From assembly GCF_014384805.1 (NCBI RefSeq), contig NZ_JACRSS010000002.1, positions 124,001 through 188,000 on the forward strand: 64,000 nucleotides of DNA, in the 5' to 3' direction. Source of the stretch: Guopingia tenuis. GTDB taxonomy: Bacteria > Bacillota > Clostridia > Christensenellales > Christensenellaceae. Both the position numbers and the translations under genes were made by a program. Below are positions 1-7,726 of this stretch, in pieces (the first letter of the stretch is position 1; every line of letters begins with the position of its first letter). The notes beneath the pieces were generated by a model. That model searched no databases and was not told the origin of the DNA. It worked only from the letters and a program-made list of their open reading frames with translations.

Positions 1-908
1 TCCAGCAGGAACAGGATCAGCGAGCAATCCGCAAGCGCCGCCCGGGACCGCTCCACTCCGATTTTTTCCACGGCATCCTGAGTTTCCCGGATCCCTGCCG
101 TATCCAGAAAAACCACGGGAACCGAATGGATTGTCCGATATTCCTTCACAACATCCCGGGTCGTCCCGGGAATGTCCGTAACAATCGCCTTTTCCTCCCC
201 GAAAATCGCATTCAGCAGCGAGCTTTTCCCCACGTTGGGCCGGCCCGCAATGGCCACCTGGATTCCCTCCCGGAGCATCCGTCCCTCCCGGTAACTGGAA
301 AGCAGCTTGTGAAGCTCCTTTTCTATTTTTTTCAGCCCCGGCATCTGTGCCTGCAAAATCGCCTCCTCCAAATCCTCTTCCGGATATTCAATGCCCGCTT
401 CCAGAGCGGCGATGCAATCGGTAAGCCGATCCTGAAGCTCCCGGATCTTTTTCATCAGATCCCCCCGGAGCTGCCTGGCGGAAACCGCAGCCCCCTTTTT
501 TGAGAGAGAACCGATCAGCTCGCCCACAGCCTCCGCCTGGGAAAGATCCATTTTTCCATGCAGAAAGGCCCGCTTGGTAAATTCCCCGGGCTGCGCCGGA
601 ACCGCTCCCTTTTCCATGAGCAGATCCAAAATCATCTGGGCCGCCATCATGCCGCCGTGGCAGTGGATTTCCACCACATCTTCCCCCGTATAGGAAGCCG
701 GCGCGGCAAAATACACCAGAAGAACCTGGTCAATGGGCGTCTTTCCATCCCGGATATATCCCAAAACCATCTGCCGGGGCAAAATCTCTCCCCGACCGTC
801 AAATATTTGCTTTGCAATAGGCAGGCTATCCTCACCGCTCATGCGGAGAATGGCAATGCCGCCGTTGCCCGCGGGCGTTGCCAGCGCGCAAATCGTCTGT
901 TCTTTCAT
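1..908 (-). CDS. mnmE: tRNA uridine-5-carboxymethylaminomethyl modification GTPase MnmE (3' part off the window)
   Basis: MnmE works with MnmG to modify the wobble uridine of certain tRNAs. About 302 N-terminal residues are present, out of roughly 455 in the family; the C-terminal end lies beyond base 1. The start MKEQTICALATPAGNGGIA is the typical folate-binding N-terminal domain. Further on come GEFTKRAF and then the G domain with GRPNVGKSSLLNA (Walker A), DIPGTTRDVV (switch region) and DTAGIR. The ATG at 906-908 has no gene directly ahead of it; a terminator-like hairpin separates it from jag, although both are read leftward. In Clostridia mnmG and rsmG usually follow, which would be outside this window. 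Confidence 0.97.
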   Translation of the reverse strand, partial: MKEQTICALATPAGNGGIAILRMSGEDSLPIAKQIFDGRGEILPRQMVLGYIRDGKTPIDQVLLVYFAAPASYTGEDVVEIHCHGGMMAAQMILDLLMEKGAVPAQPGEFTKRAFLHGKMDLSQAEAVGELIGSLSKKGAAVSARQLRGDLMKKIRELQDRLTDCIAALEAGIEYPEEDLEEAILQAQMPGLKKIEKELHKLLSSYREGRMLREGIQVAIAGRPNVGKSSLLNAIFGEEKAIVTDIPGTTRDVVKEYRTIHSVPVVFLDTAGIRETQDAVEKIGVERSRAALADCSLILFLL

Positions 909-919
909 AGTTTTCCTTC

Positions 920-963
920 AAAAAAGGAGCTGCAACATGGGGCAACCCCCAGTTCACAGCTCC
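920..963 (-). terminator. Rho-independent terminator after jag
   Basis: On the minus strand GGAGCTG pairs with CAGCTCC around an inner GGGG/CCCC stem, followed by TTTTTT. It lies between the jag stop and the mnmE start, so it may end the rpmH-jag transcript or attenuate read-through into mnmE. Confidence 0.7.
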
Positions 964-980
964 ATGCCTTTTCCTCGCTT

Positions 981-1610
981 TTATCTCTTTTTCTTAACAA
1001 TTACCCGGCGATAGGGTTCCTCACCCTCGGAAACCGTCTCCACCTTGGGATTGCCCTGCAGCGCCGAATGGAGAATGCGCCGTTCATAGGGATTCATGGG
1101 TTCCATAACCACCTTCCGCCCAGTCTTGGCCACTTTTGCCGCAATGCGGTTGGCCAGGCGAATGAGCGTCTCTTCCCGCTTTTTCCGATAGTTCTCAGTA
1201 TCCAGGGATACCCGGGTGTATTCCTCGCGGTCGCGGTTGACCACAAGGCTGGTCAGATACTGCAGCGCATCCAACGTCTCGCCCCGGCGGCCGATGAGGA
1301 TTCCGGTAGAATCCCCTTCAATATTGATTTTGATGGCCTCTTCGCCTTCCGTGGCATTGGCTGTTGCGCCCACATGCATCTTTTCAAACAGCGTGTTCAG
1401 GAAATTTTCCGCGTCCTTTGCCGGAGAATCCTTTTCTGTCAGCCGCACCTGCGCGCTTTTGCCCAGGCCGAAAATGCCTTTGCTTCCCTCATGCAGAATT
1501 TCCACATTTACCTGATCGATGGAAAGCCCTAACTGATCCAATCCGTTGAAAATCGCCTCATCGACGGTTTTCCCCTTCACTTCGATGCTTCTTGCTTCGT
1601 GTATACTCAT
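981..1610 (-). CDS. jag: RNA-binding protein Jag/KhpB (KH and R3H domains)
   Basis: This 209-residue protein has the three parts of the Jag/EloR/KhpB family: an N-terminal Jag-N domain (residues 1-50, with GSKGIFGLG), a KH domain with the RNA-binding GILIGRRGETLDALQYL loop (about 105-125), and a C-terminal R3H domain (MNPYERRILHSALQ). Family members bind RNA and influence cell elongation and division in Firmicutes. The ATG has a GGAAAGG ribosome-binding site and follows yidC by 18 bases, so it belongs to the rpmH-rnpA-yidD-yidC-jag transcript. The protein ends in a basic tail (VIVKKKR). Assignment is secure from both motif and position. Confidence 0.96.
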   Translation of the reverse strand: MSIHEARSIEVKGKTVDEAIFNGLDQLGLSIDQVNVEILHEGSKGIFGLGKSAQVRLTEKDSPAKDAENFLNTLFEKMHVGATANATEGEEAIKINIEGDSTGILIGRRGETLDALQYLTSLVVNRDREEYTRVSLDTENYRKKREETLIRLANRIAAKVAKTGRKVVMEPMNPYERRILHSALQGNPKVETVSEGEEPYRRVIVKKKR

Positions 1611-1628
1611 GATAACCGGTCCTTTCCG

Positions 1629-2579
1629 TTATTCGGTCTGCTTTCGTTCCACAATCCGCGATCTCTCCTCTGCCTTGCGCTCCCTGGCCTTATAAAACGC
1701 ATCCAGGATCCAGTTTAAGATGATGGCATAGACGTTGGAAACAACCCAGTAAATGGAGAATGCCGTATTGCTGGTCGCGCAGATCCAAACCGAGAAGAGG
1801 GGGAAGATATAGAGCATCATCTTTCCCTGCTGCTGCATGGTCGGGTTTTGCTTCATGGACTGCCATTGCTGGAAGAACAGCGTAACACCCGCCAAAACCG
1901 GAAGGCCAAACCACCCGTTGTTGAGGCCCGTCAGGCCATTGGCCGCGATCAGGTTGGTCGTCAGGGTATTATAGGCTTCTGTCGCCACCTGCAGTGTTCC
2001 GCCCGAATAGGTGATCAGTCCATGATTTTGCAGCATAATCATCGTCTGGGGTGTGATGCTTCCGGCATTGGTCTGCAGGAAGGTCAAAAATTCTGCCGCC
2101 GAGGGCATGCAGCCCGCCAGCCCGGAATCCGGCTGCCAGAGGTTATGCACCCAAAGCCATTGGGGAAGCTGCACATTTTCCACGCCGTCGTGCGCCGCCC
2201 GCAGCACCAGCGAAACTGTCTGCTCGCTGACGATGTTGCGCAGAGCGCCGAAGAATGCAAAAAGCAGAAACAGCTGAAGAATCATGGGAAGGCAGCCCGC
2301 CATGGGTTTGACGTTGCGTTCCCGGTAAAGCTCCTGCATCTTGCGGTTCATCTGGTCGGGATTGTTGGCATAGCGTTTTTTCAGGCTTTCCATCTCCGGG
2401 CCCAGATTGGCCATCATCCGCGTATTCTTGCGCTGCTTGATATCCAGCGGCAAAACGACGATTCGGATGGCCAGCGTGATCAGCAGGATGACGATGGAAT
2501 AGTCATGGATAAATTCAAACATCCACTTTATAACCACAAAAATTCCGTCGGCTATAAAGTTGTCACTCAGAAACCCCAA
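1629..2579 (-). CDS. yidC: membrane protein insertase YidC/OxaA
   Basis: YidC inserts proteins into the cytoplasmic membrane, alone or with SecYEG. The 316 residues contain the expected hydrophobic segments (about 27-47, 97-120, 222-240, 260-290) and the conserved hydrophilic stretch RMMANLGPEMESLKKRY with PMAGCLPMILQ. The start codon is TTG (plus-strand caa at 2577-2579), chosen because AGGAGG lies 9 bases ahead. There is no lipoprotein cysteine, unlike many Gram-positive YidC proteins. A roughly 90-residue insert between the second and third conserved segments is longer than in the shortest family members. The C terminus is charged (ERKAEERSRIVERKQTE). Confidence 0.96.
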   Translation of the reverse strand: MGFLSDNFIADGIFVVIKWMFEFIHDYSIVILLITLAIRIVVLPLDIKQRKNTRMMANLGPEMESLKKRYANNPDQMNRKMQELYRERNVKPMAGCLPMILQLFLLFAFFGALRNIVSEQTVSLVLRAAHDGVENVQLPQWLWVHNLWQPDSGLAGCMPSAAEFLTFLQTNAGSITPQTMIMLQNHGLITYSGGTLQVATEAYNTLTTNLIAANGLTGLNNGWFGLPVLAGVTLFFQQWQSMKQNPTMQQQGKMMLYIFPLFSVWICATSNTAFSIYWVVSNVYAIILNWILDAFYKARERKAEERSRIVERKQTE

Positions 2580-2596
2580 ATTACTTTCCTCCTAAT

Positions 2597-2809
2597 TTAC
2601 GGCACCGGATCATATCCGCCCTTGTGAAACGGATTGCACCGCAAAATTCTCTTGAATGCCATCCATCCGCCTTTTGCCGCGCCGTATTTGGAAATGGCCT
2701 CCATGGCATATTCCGAACAGGTGGGCGTATACCGGCAGGCATCCGGCAGATATGGCGAGATTGCTTTTTTATAGAACTGAATCAATGCAATACAAATTTT
2801 CTTCATCAT
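2597..2809 (-). CDS. yidD: membrane protein insertion efficiency factor YidD
   Basis: A 70-residue protein with the YidD signature CRYTPTCSEYAMEAI and the C-terminal CNPFHKGGYDPVP. The family assists YidC-dependent insertion. Its ATGATG start overlaps the rnpA stop, so the two are translationally coupled. Length and position between rnpA and yidC are exactly as usual. Confidence 0.97.
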   Translation of the reverse strand: MMKKICIALIQFYKKAISPYLPDACRYTPTCSEYAMEAISKYGAAKGGWMAFKRILRCNPFHKGGYDPVP

Positions 2810-3234
2810 GGCTGGCTCTCCACACGATCCGCCCGCGCTTTTTTTCCGCCGGCCTTTTCCTTTGGGAGAAACCCCGCTTTTTTCAGCAGATACCGCATAT
2901 CTCTGGAAATTTCCTGAAAACTGGCCGCCCCAATGGGAGCCCGGGCAATGAAAATCAGCTGAACGCTTCCCTCAATTTCCGGCAACAGCGCGCGGAAGCT
3001 CTCTTTCAGCCTCCGGCGGACGCGGTTTCGCTGCACACTGCACCCGATTTTTTTACTGACGGAAAACCCGGCACGCACGCCGCCGAATTTCCGGCGGACA
3101 TAGACAAGGGCGATAAGCCGCGTGGCGCAGGACTTTCCACGGGAATAAACAAACGAAAATTCCCTGTTTTTTTTCAGTGTGACAAGTTGCACAGACGATG
3201 CTTCCTTTGCTTCCTGGGGACCTCTCTTTTTCAT
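2806..3234 (-). CDS. rnpA: ribonuclease P protein component
   Basis: RnpA is the protein subunit of RNase P, which matures the 5' ends of tRNAs. The diagnostic RNR helix is clear (VQRNRVRRRLKESFR, about residues 68-82), preceded by LKKNREFSFVYSRGKS and GFSVSKKIG. At 142 residues it is a little longer than usual because of about 16 extra N-terminal residues (MKKRGPQEAKEASSVQ) and a basic tail. A shorter start is possible, but the ATG at 3232-3234 has a GAGAGGGGG ribosome-binding site. It lies downstream of rpmH in the same leftward transcript. Confidence 0.96.
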   Translation of the reverse strand: MKKRGPQEAKEASSVQLVTLKKNREFSFVYSRGKSCATRLIALVYVRRKFGGVRAGFSVSKKIGCSVQRNRVRRRLKESFRALLPEIEGSVQLIFIARAPIGAASFQEISRDMRYLLKKAGFLPKEKAGGKKARADRVESQP

Positions 3235-3360
3235 AAAAAAGCCCCCTCTCCCTTCCTTTTGGAAAAACTTCCTTTCCCATCAAAATTCCGATTTTGCTAA
3301 GAACTTCATAATGCAGAGAAAAGGCGTCTTTTCCATGGCGGGAAAGGCCCTGTGAAGAAA

Positions 3361-3388
3361 GGGCTGCAAGGAAAAGCCCTACAGCCCC
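3361..3388 (-). terminator. possible attenuator hairpin between rpmH and rnpA
   Basis: On the minus strand GGGCTG pairs with CAGCCC, followed by TTTCTT. It could lower transcription past rpmH, which must be made in far greater amounts than RnpA. The pairing is short and the T-run is broken. Confidence 0.35.
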
Positions 3389-3408
3389 TTATTTTGCTGT
3401 TTTGCTTT

Positions 3409-3543
3409 TTACGCGGTCAGCTTCTTTCTGCCCTTCGCCCGGCGGCGTTTCAAGACGTTGCGTCCGTTCTTGGTGGACATGCGCTTGCGGAATCCATGCA
3501 CTTTGTTTCTCTGCCGCTTCTTTGGTTGATATGTTCTTTTCAT
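3409..3543 (-). CDS. rpmH: 50S ribosomal protein L34
   Basis: The 44-residue product starts MKRTYQPKKRQRNKVHGFRK and ends RRRAKGRKKLTA, the canonical L34 sequence. It is a structural protein of the large ribosomal subunit. It is the first gene of the leftward operon and sits beside oriC, as in nearly all Bacillota. Confidence 0.98.
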   Translation of the reverse strand: MKRTYQPKKRQRNKVHGFRKRMSTKNGRNVLKRRRAKGRKKLTA

Positions 3544-3609
3544 TACTGCACCTCATTTAACTAATTATTCAAAAGCAAAAGCTCTTTTTGCCGATAAAAA
3601 GACGTTTAT

Positions 3610-3638
3610 ATTATATTGAAATTTCCCTGGCGTGTCAA
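3610..3638 (-). promoter_or_regulatory. consensus sigma-A promoter of the rpmH operon
   Basis: On the minus strand TTGACA (3633-3638) and TATAAT (3610-3615) are separated by exactly 17 bases. This perfect housekeeping promoter fires leftward into rpmH. Confidence 0.9.
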
Positions 3639-3639
3639 C

Positions 3640-4380
3640 AGCAAAAACGGGAGAGCCGCCGGAAAAAACCCATATTCTTCCCCTTTCATCCCCAATTCTT
3701 GTGATGCCTCCTCCCCTTCTCCACAGGATATGGGACAACCGGTACACAATTTTTTTATATTCTTTATCCCAAAAAAAGAAATCCATTGCTTTGGTTTATA
3801 CAAACAGAAAATTTCTCATTTTGATGAAATAATTATAACTATCATTTCTATCTTAAACAGTGATTCAAAATTGAAATTGATTTTTTTATCCCGGCGGAAA
3901 TGACGAAATAGTTTCTGTCCCGCACCTGCTATGTTTCCTGTTCCCCAGAAAAAGCATCACTTTTTTGTGAAAAAGACAAATTTATTTTTCTTTTCTGTTT
4001 GAAAGATATAGTATCATTTTCTGACAAAACAGCCGCGGTATTTTTTCATATTCTTTATAAAAAAACTCTTTTGTAAATTCTCAAATTATCCGGTTCTTTT
4101 GTATCTCGTCCCCTTTCTTCCAATATATTTATAATATATAATTAGGAAAGGAATATTTTTATATTATTTCACATAGTTATCCACATATAGGGGAAAAGTT
4201 ATCCACATTTGTGGATAAAATCGTTTAGAAATGTGGACAAGTCGCTTCAGCCGCAGTAAAATAGAGAAGATGACAGAGGAAATATATCCACATTTCCTCA
4301 ACTTTCGCTGATTTTTTCCACCAAAATTTTGGAAACGGCAAAAACCCAAAATTATTGCAACAGATTTTCCTGTTTTATGA
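3640..4380. other. origin region, AT-rich upstream part of oriC with DnaA boxes
   Basis: No gene is seen here. Bases 3790-4160 are strongly AT-rich. Three perfect DnaA boxes follow: TTATCCACA at 4177-4185 and 4199-4207, and the inverted TGTGGATAA at 4210-4218. Weaker matches lie near 4232 and 4286. In Bacillota such a cluster upstream of dnaA forms one half of a bipartite origin; the other half lies between dnaA and dnaN. Short apparent reading frames here have no ribosome-binding sites and no recognisable sequence. Confidence 0.85.
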
Positions 4381-4386
4381 TATAAT
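4378..4386 (+). promoter_or_regulatory. extended -10 promoter, distal dnaA promoter candidate
   Basis: TGATATAAT is a perfect extended -10 element. A TTGCAA lies 20 bases before the -10, too far to be a normal -35. Transcription from here would run through the tandem repeat array into dnaA, giving a leader of over 500 bases. Confidence 0.5.
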
Positions 4387-4395
4387 GAATGCGCG

Positions 4396-4690
4396 GCCCT
4401 CGCCGGGCAGGCGTAACCGTCCATAATAATCTGCGGAAACTGCCACTGGGCTGCCGCTTCTGCCTTTTCAGTGCAAAGTTGATTTTTTCCTTTGCCCTCG
4501 CCGGGCAGGCGTAACCGTCCACAATAATCTGTGGAAATTGCCGCCAGGCTGCCGCTTCTGCCTTTTCAGTGCAAAGTTGATTTTTTTCTTTGCCCTCGCC
4601 GGGCAGACACAACTGCCGGGGATAATCTATGGAAGCGTCAGCCTGGGTTTACTGCTTTTCCTTTCCATTGCAAGAGAATTATTTTTTCTT
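4396..4690. repeat. 98-bp tandem repeat array upstream of dnaA (three copies)
   Basis: Copies begin at 4396, 4494 and 4592, each with GCCCTCGCCGGGCAG. The first two are almost identical; the third is diverged. Each holds ATAATCT, GGCTGCCGCTTCTGCC, CAGTGCAAAG and a T-run. A related core occurs in the array at 63.6 kb. The units differ mostly by small substitutions and do not look coding, although the minus strand stays open for parts. Confidence 0.85.
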
Positions 4691-4756
4691 GCCGGATAAG
4701 CGCCGTCTGTCAGGAGATTTTCTTTGAGGCAGAACGGACGGAAAAACCGTATATTT

Positions 4757-4785
4757 TTGATGATCCGACGGACAGGCATTATTAT
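4757..4785 (+). promoter_or_regulatory. dnaA: proximal dnaA promoter candidate
   Basis: TTGATG (4757-4762), 17 bases, TATTAT (4780-4785). It lies about 140 bases ahead of the dnaA start. A small hairpin, CTCTGCC/GGCAGAG (4821-4840), falls in the resulting leader. Confidence 0.5.
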
Positions 4786-4925
4786 ACGGCATAAAAATCA
4801 TTGAACTTTTTAACTGTTTCCTCTGCCCGGAAAGGCAGAGCACGATAAAAACCAAACGGAAATAAGAGGATTTGCGAGTTTTTTTGTCTCTTTTCGGAAA
4901 TCCTCATATCTTTTGGGGAGGCATT

Positions 4926-6308
4926 ATGAATTCTTTTACCATCCTTTGGGAATCCGTTTTGAAAAAGCTGGAGGCTTTTTATTCCCAAAATAACAACAGT
5001 TTCGGCTTTACCACCTATGTCCGGGTATTGTCTCCGGAATATGAGGAAAACGGAATTTTCTTTTTTAAGGTGCCCAACGAATACTATAAGGAGCAGATTC
5101 AGGAGCGGTTTCTCTGGAAGATTGCGGAAACGCTGAAAGAATCCGTCTTTGCGGAAACCGGGAAAAACCGTCCCATCGATGTGCGCGTGCTGACGCCAAA
5201 GGAGCTGGACGAACAGCTGATGCTTTCCAAAAGCACCTATACGCCTCTGGGCAGCAACACGATGATTTCGCTGAATCCCAACTATACCTTTGATACTTTC
5301 GTGGTGGGCAGTTCCAACAACCTGGCCCATGCGGCCTCTCTGGCCGTGGCCAACGCGCCGGGCTTTGCCTATAACCCGCTATTTATTTATGGCGGCGTCG
5401 GTCTTGGGAAAACCCACCTGATGCATGCCATCGGCAACCGCATTCTGGAGGGAAATCCCGGCGCAAAGATCATCTATATCACTTCGGAATCCTTCACCAA
5501 TGAATTTATCGAATCCATCCAGCGCAACAGCCAGGAGGCCTTCCGCGCCAAGTTCCGCACGGCAGATGTGCTCATGATCGACGATATCCAGTTTATCGCC
5601 AAAGCCCAGCGCACCCAGGAGGAGTTATTCCATACCTTCAACACCCTCTATGAGAGCGACAAGCAGATCATCTTTTCTTCGGATAAGCCTCCTTCGGAGA
5701 TTCCCAAGCTGGAGGAACGCCTGCTTTCCCGCTTTAATTCCGGCCTGCTGACGGATATCCGGCTGCCCGACTATGAAACCCGGGTGGCGATTTTGAAAAA
5801 CAAAGTTCCCATGATTAAGGAAAAGATCCGCTGCAGCCTGGATATTGAAGAGGAAGTCCTTCACTATATCGCCTCAAAGGAAGACAGCAACATCCGGGAT
5901 CTGGAAGGCGCCTTGAAAAAGGTAATCGCCAGCGCCCAGCTGGAAAATTCCCTTTCCTCCATCAATATGGAAATCGCCCGGCGGGCTCTCAAAGACTTTT
6001 TTGTGGAACCGGTGGTCAAAACCATCACGCCCAAACTGGTGATTCGCTGCGTCTGCGAATATTATGATATCTCCGAAGACGATATCTACAGCAAAAAGAA
6101 AAACCGGGAAATCGCCTTTCCCCGGCAGGTGGTCATGTATCTCTTAAAGCACCTGACGGACTTCACCAATAAAAAAATCTGCGAATGTGTCGGCCTGAAG
6201 GATCATTCTACGGCGATCTATGCCTATGACAAGGTCGCTTCCCTCATCAAAACAGATGCGGAAGTGCAAAGCGCCGTGAACGATATCATCAGCAAAATTA
6301 AGGAATAA
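4926..6308 (+). CDS. dnaA: chromosomal replication initiator DnaA
   Basis: DnaA binds DnaA boxes and melts the origin. The 460-residue product begins MNSFTILWESVLKKLEAF; the ATG at 4926 follows a GGGGAGG ribosome-binding site, and an upstream in-frame ATG at 4872 is rejected for lack of one. It has a domain I N terminus, Walker A GGVGLGKTHLMHAIG, Walker B VLMIDDIQF, an arginine-finger region LLSRFNSG, and domain IV with the box-binding helix GLKDHSTAIYAYDKV. The full length matches the family. DnaA boxes on both sides fit autoregulation. Confidence 0.99.
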   Translation: MNSFTILWESVLKKLEAFYSQNNNSFGFTTYVRVLSPEYEENGIFFFKVPNEYYKEQIQERFLWKIAETLKESVFAETGKNRPIDVRVLTPKELDEQLMLSKSTYTPLGSNTMISLNPNYTFDTFVVGSSNNLAHAASLAVANAPGFAYNPLFIYGGVGLGKTHLMHAIGNRILEGNPGAKIIYITSESFTNEFIESIQRNSQEAFRAKFRTADVLMIDDIQFIAKAQRTQEELFHTFNTLYESDKQIIFSSDKPPSEIPKLEERLLSRFNSGLLTDIRLPDYETRVAILKNKVPMIKEKIRCSLDIEEEVLHYIASKEDSNIRDLEGALKKVIASAQLENSLSSINMEIARRALKDFFVEPVVKTITPKLVIRCVCEYYDISEDDIYSKKKNREIAFPRQVVMYLLKHLTDFTNKKICECVGLKDHSTAIYAYDKVASLIKTDAEVQSAVNDIISKIKE

Positions 6309-6317
6309 ATACAAAAG

Positions 6318-6590
6318 TTATCCACATCATGTGGATACTTTGGTGGATAGCCTATGGGAATCCCGGAGGACAACCCGGGGAAACCGCGTGGATCTTTCCG
6401 GCGGCGGGAGATTTTTTCCCGGCGGAAAGCCGTCATTTCTCCACAGTTTCCCTGTCTCTCTCCCCGCTTTCTCCCAAATCTATCCACAGGGGAAAATGCC
6501 GATTTTTGCCTTTGTGAAGGGCATATGGAAAGTATCCACGGTATCCACACCCCCTACTACTACGACAAATCTATATATTTTATATAATTG
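6318..6590. other. oriC unwinding half: DnaA boxes, GC run, DnaA-trios and AT-rich DUE
   Basis: DnaA boxes lie at 6318-6326 (perfect TTATCCACA), 6330-6338 (inverted), 6480-6488 (CTATCCACA) and as a head-to-tail pair GTATCCACG/GTATCCACA at 6532-6549. Directly after the pair come CCCC, then CTA CTA CTA CGA CAA triplets (6554-6568), then the AT-rich run 6569-6589. This order is the basal unwinding arrangement known from Bacillus subtilis, where DnaA polymerises from the last boxes onto DnaA-trios. The dnaN ribosome-binding site follows at once. Confidence 0.85.
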
Positions 6591-6601
6591 TGGAGGTACA
6601 C

Positions 6602-7696
6602 ATGAAGTTTGTATGCAATAAACAGGAACTTTTAAAGGGCATCAACACGGTCATCAAAGCCACCTATACCAAATTCCAGAAATCCATCCTGGAGTGCATC
6701 CATATTGTGGCCGGCAGCACTTTGACCCTGGACGCCTTCGATACAGTCACCGCCATTCGCACAAATATTTACGGCGACATTGAAGAACCCGGCCAGACCT
6801 GCATTCCCGCCCGGATTTTGCAGGAGATCGTCAGCAAATTCCCGGACAGCGAGGTGACCTTTGAAAGCCAGGAGCCTTCGGGCGTCCGCCTTTCCTGCCG
6901 TTCCAGCGCTGTGGTGCTTCAGGAGATGGATGCCAGCGAATTTCCCGCTTTCCCGGAAATGGAAGGGGATTCCTTTACGCTGAAACAGGGAGATTTCAAG
7001 CGGATGATCGATAAGACAGCCTTTTCCGCCTATATGGGCGAGGATAAGCCGGTTTTCACGGGCATCCTCTTTGAATCCGGGGAAGACACTTTGAGCACGG
7101 TTGCCATCGACGGCATCCGTCTGGCCAAGAACACCATTCATATGGAGGTTCCCGGCGCTATTCGGGCCATCGTTCCCGCAAAATCCCTGAAAGAAGTGGC
7201 GCGGCTCATGGGCGACGAGGAAGAAAGCGTGCAGGTCTCCTTTGGAGAAACCGCCTGCTATATCCGCATGGAAAACACGGATATCTATACCCGTCTGCTG
7301 GACGGCGAATTTATGAAATACGAGAGCATCATTCACAAGACCTATAAAACCCGGGTTAAGGTGGAGACGAAGCTCATCGAAAAGAGCCTGGAGATGGTTT
7401 CGGTTCTGGCCAAGGAGGATTCTTCCAACCTGGTGCGCCTGGAAATCGGGCAGAACAGCATTGAGCTTTGCTCCAATTCCGAATACGGCGCCGCGAAGGA
7501 TGTAATTCCGGTGCTGGTAGAGGGGGAGGTTTTGAAAATCGCCTTCAACGCCAAATACCTGCTGGATGTGTTTAAGGTAGTGGAGGAAGAGAGCGTTTTC
7601 CTGGAATTTAACGACAGCCTGAAGCCCTGCGTCATCCGCCCGGCGGAAGGGGACGCTTATCTTTATATTGTGGTTCCGGTGAACGTGCGCAGCTAA
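6602..7696 (+). CDS. dnaN: DNA polymerase III subunit beta (sliding clamp)
   Basis: The clamp ring holds DNA polymerase III on DNA. The 364-residue product begins MKFVCNKQELLKGINTVIKA. The ATG at 6602 has TGGAGG 6 bases ahead; a GTG 12 bases upstream overlaps that site and is not used. The C terminus DAYLYIVVPVNVRS matches the family, whose members end in a similar hydrophobic VMPVR-like sequence. It is in the usual place after dnaA and the origin. Confidence 0.98.
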   Translation: MKFVCNKQELLKGINTVIKATYTKFQKSILECIHIVAGSTLTLDAFDTVTAIRTNIYGDIEEPGQTCIPARILQEIVSKFPDSEVTFESQEPSGVRLSCRSSAVVLQEMDASEFPAFPEMEGDSFTLKQGDFKRMIDKTAFSAYMGEDKPVFTGILFESGEDTLSTVAIDGIRLAKNTIHMEVPGAIRAIVPAKSLKEVARLMGDEEESVQVSFGETACYIRMENTDIYTRLLDGEFMKYESIIHKTYKTRVKVETKLIEKSLEMVSVLAKEDSSNLVRLEIGQNSIELCSNSEYGAAKDVIPVLVEGEVLKIAFNAKYLLDVFKVVEEESVFLEFNDSLKPCVIRPAEGDAYLYIVVPVNVRS

Positions 7697-7726
7697 ACCG
7701 GCGGGCAGAGGAAAAGGCGGAACGGC

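Noticed and set aside
4164..4612. Minus-strand proteins in the tandem repeats near oriC
   Set aside because: The frame is open only because the unit length and composition allow it. There are no ribosome-binding sites, and the frame crosses DnaA boxes.
4396..4690. CRISPR array at the dnaA-proximal repeats
   Set aside because: The repeats are about 98 bp and contiguous, with no short repeat and unique spacer pattern and no cas genes. The same holds for the 47, 52, 55 and 63.6 kb arrays.
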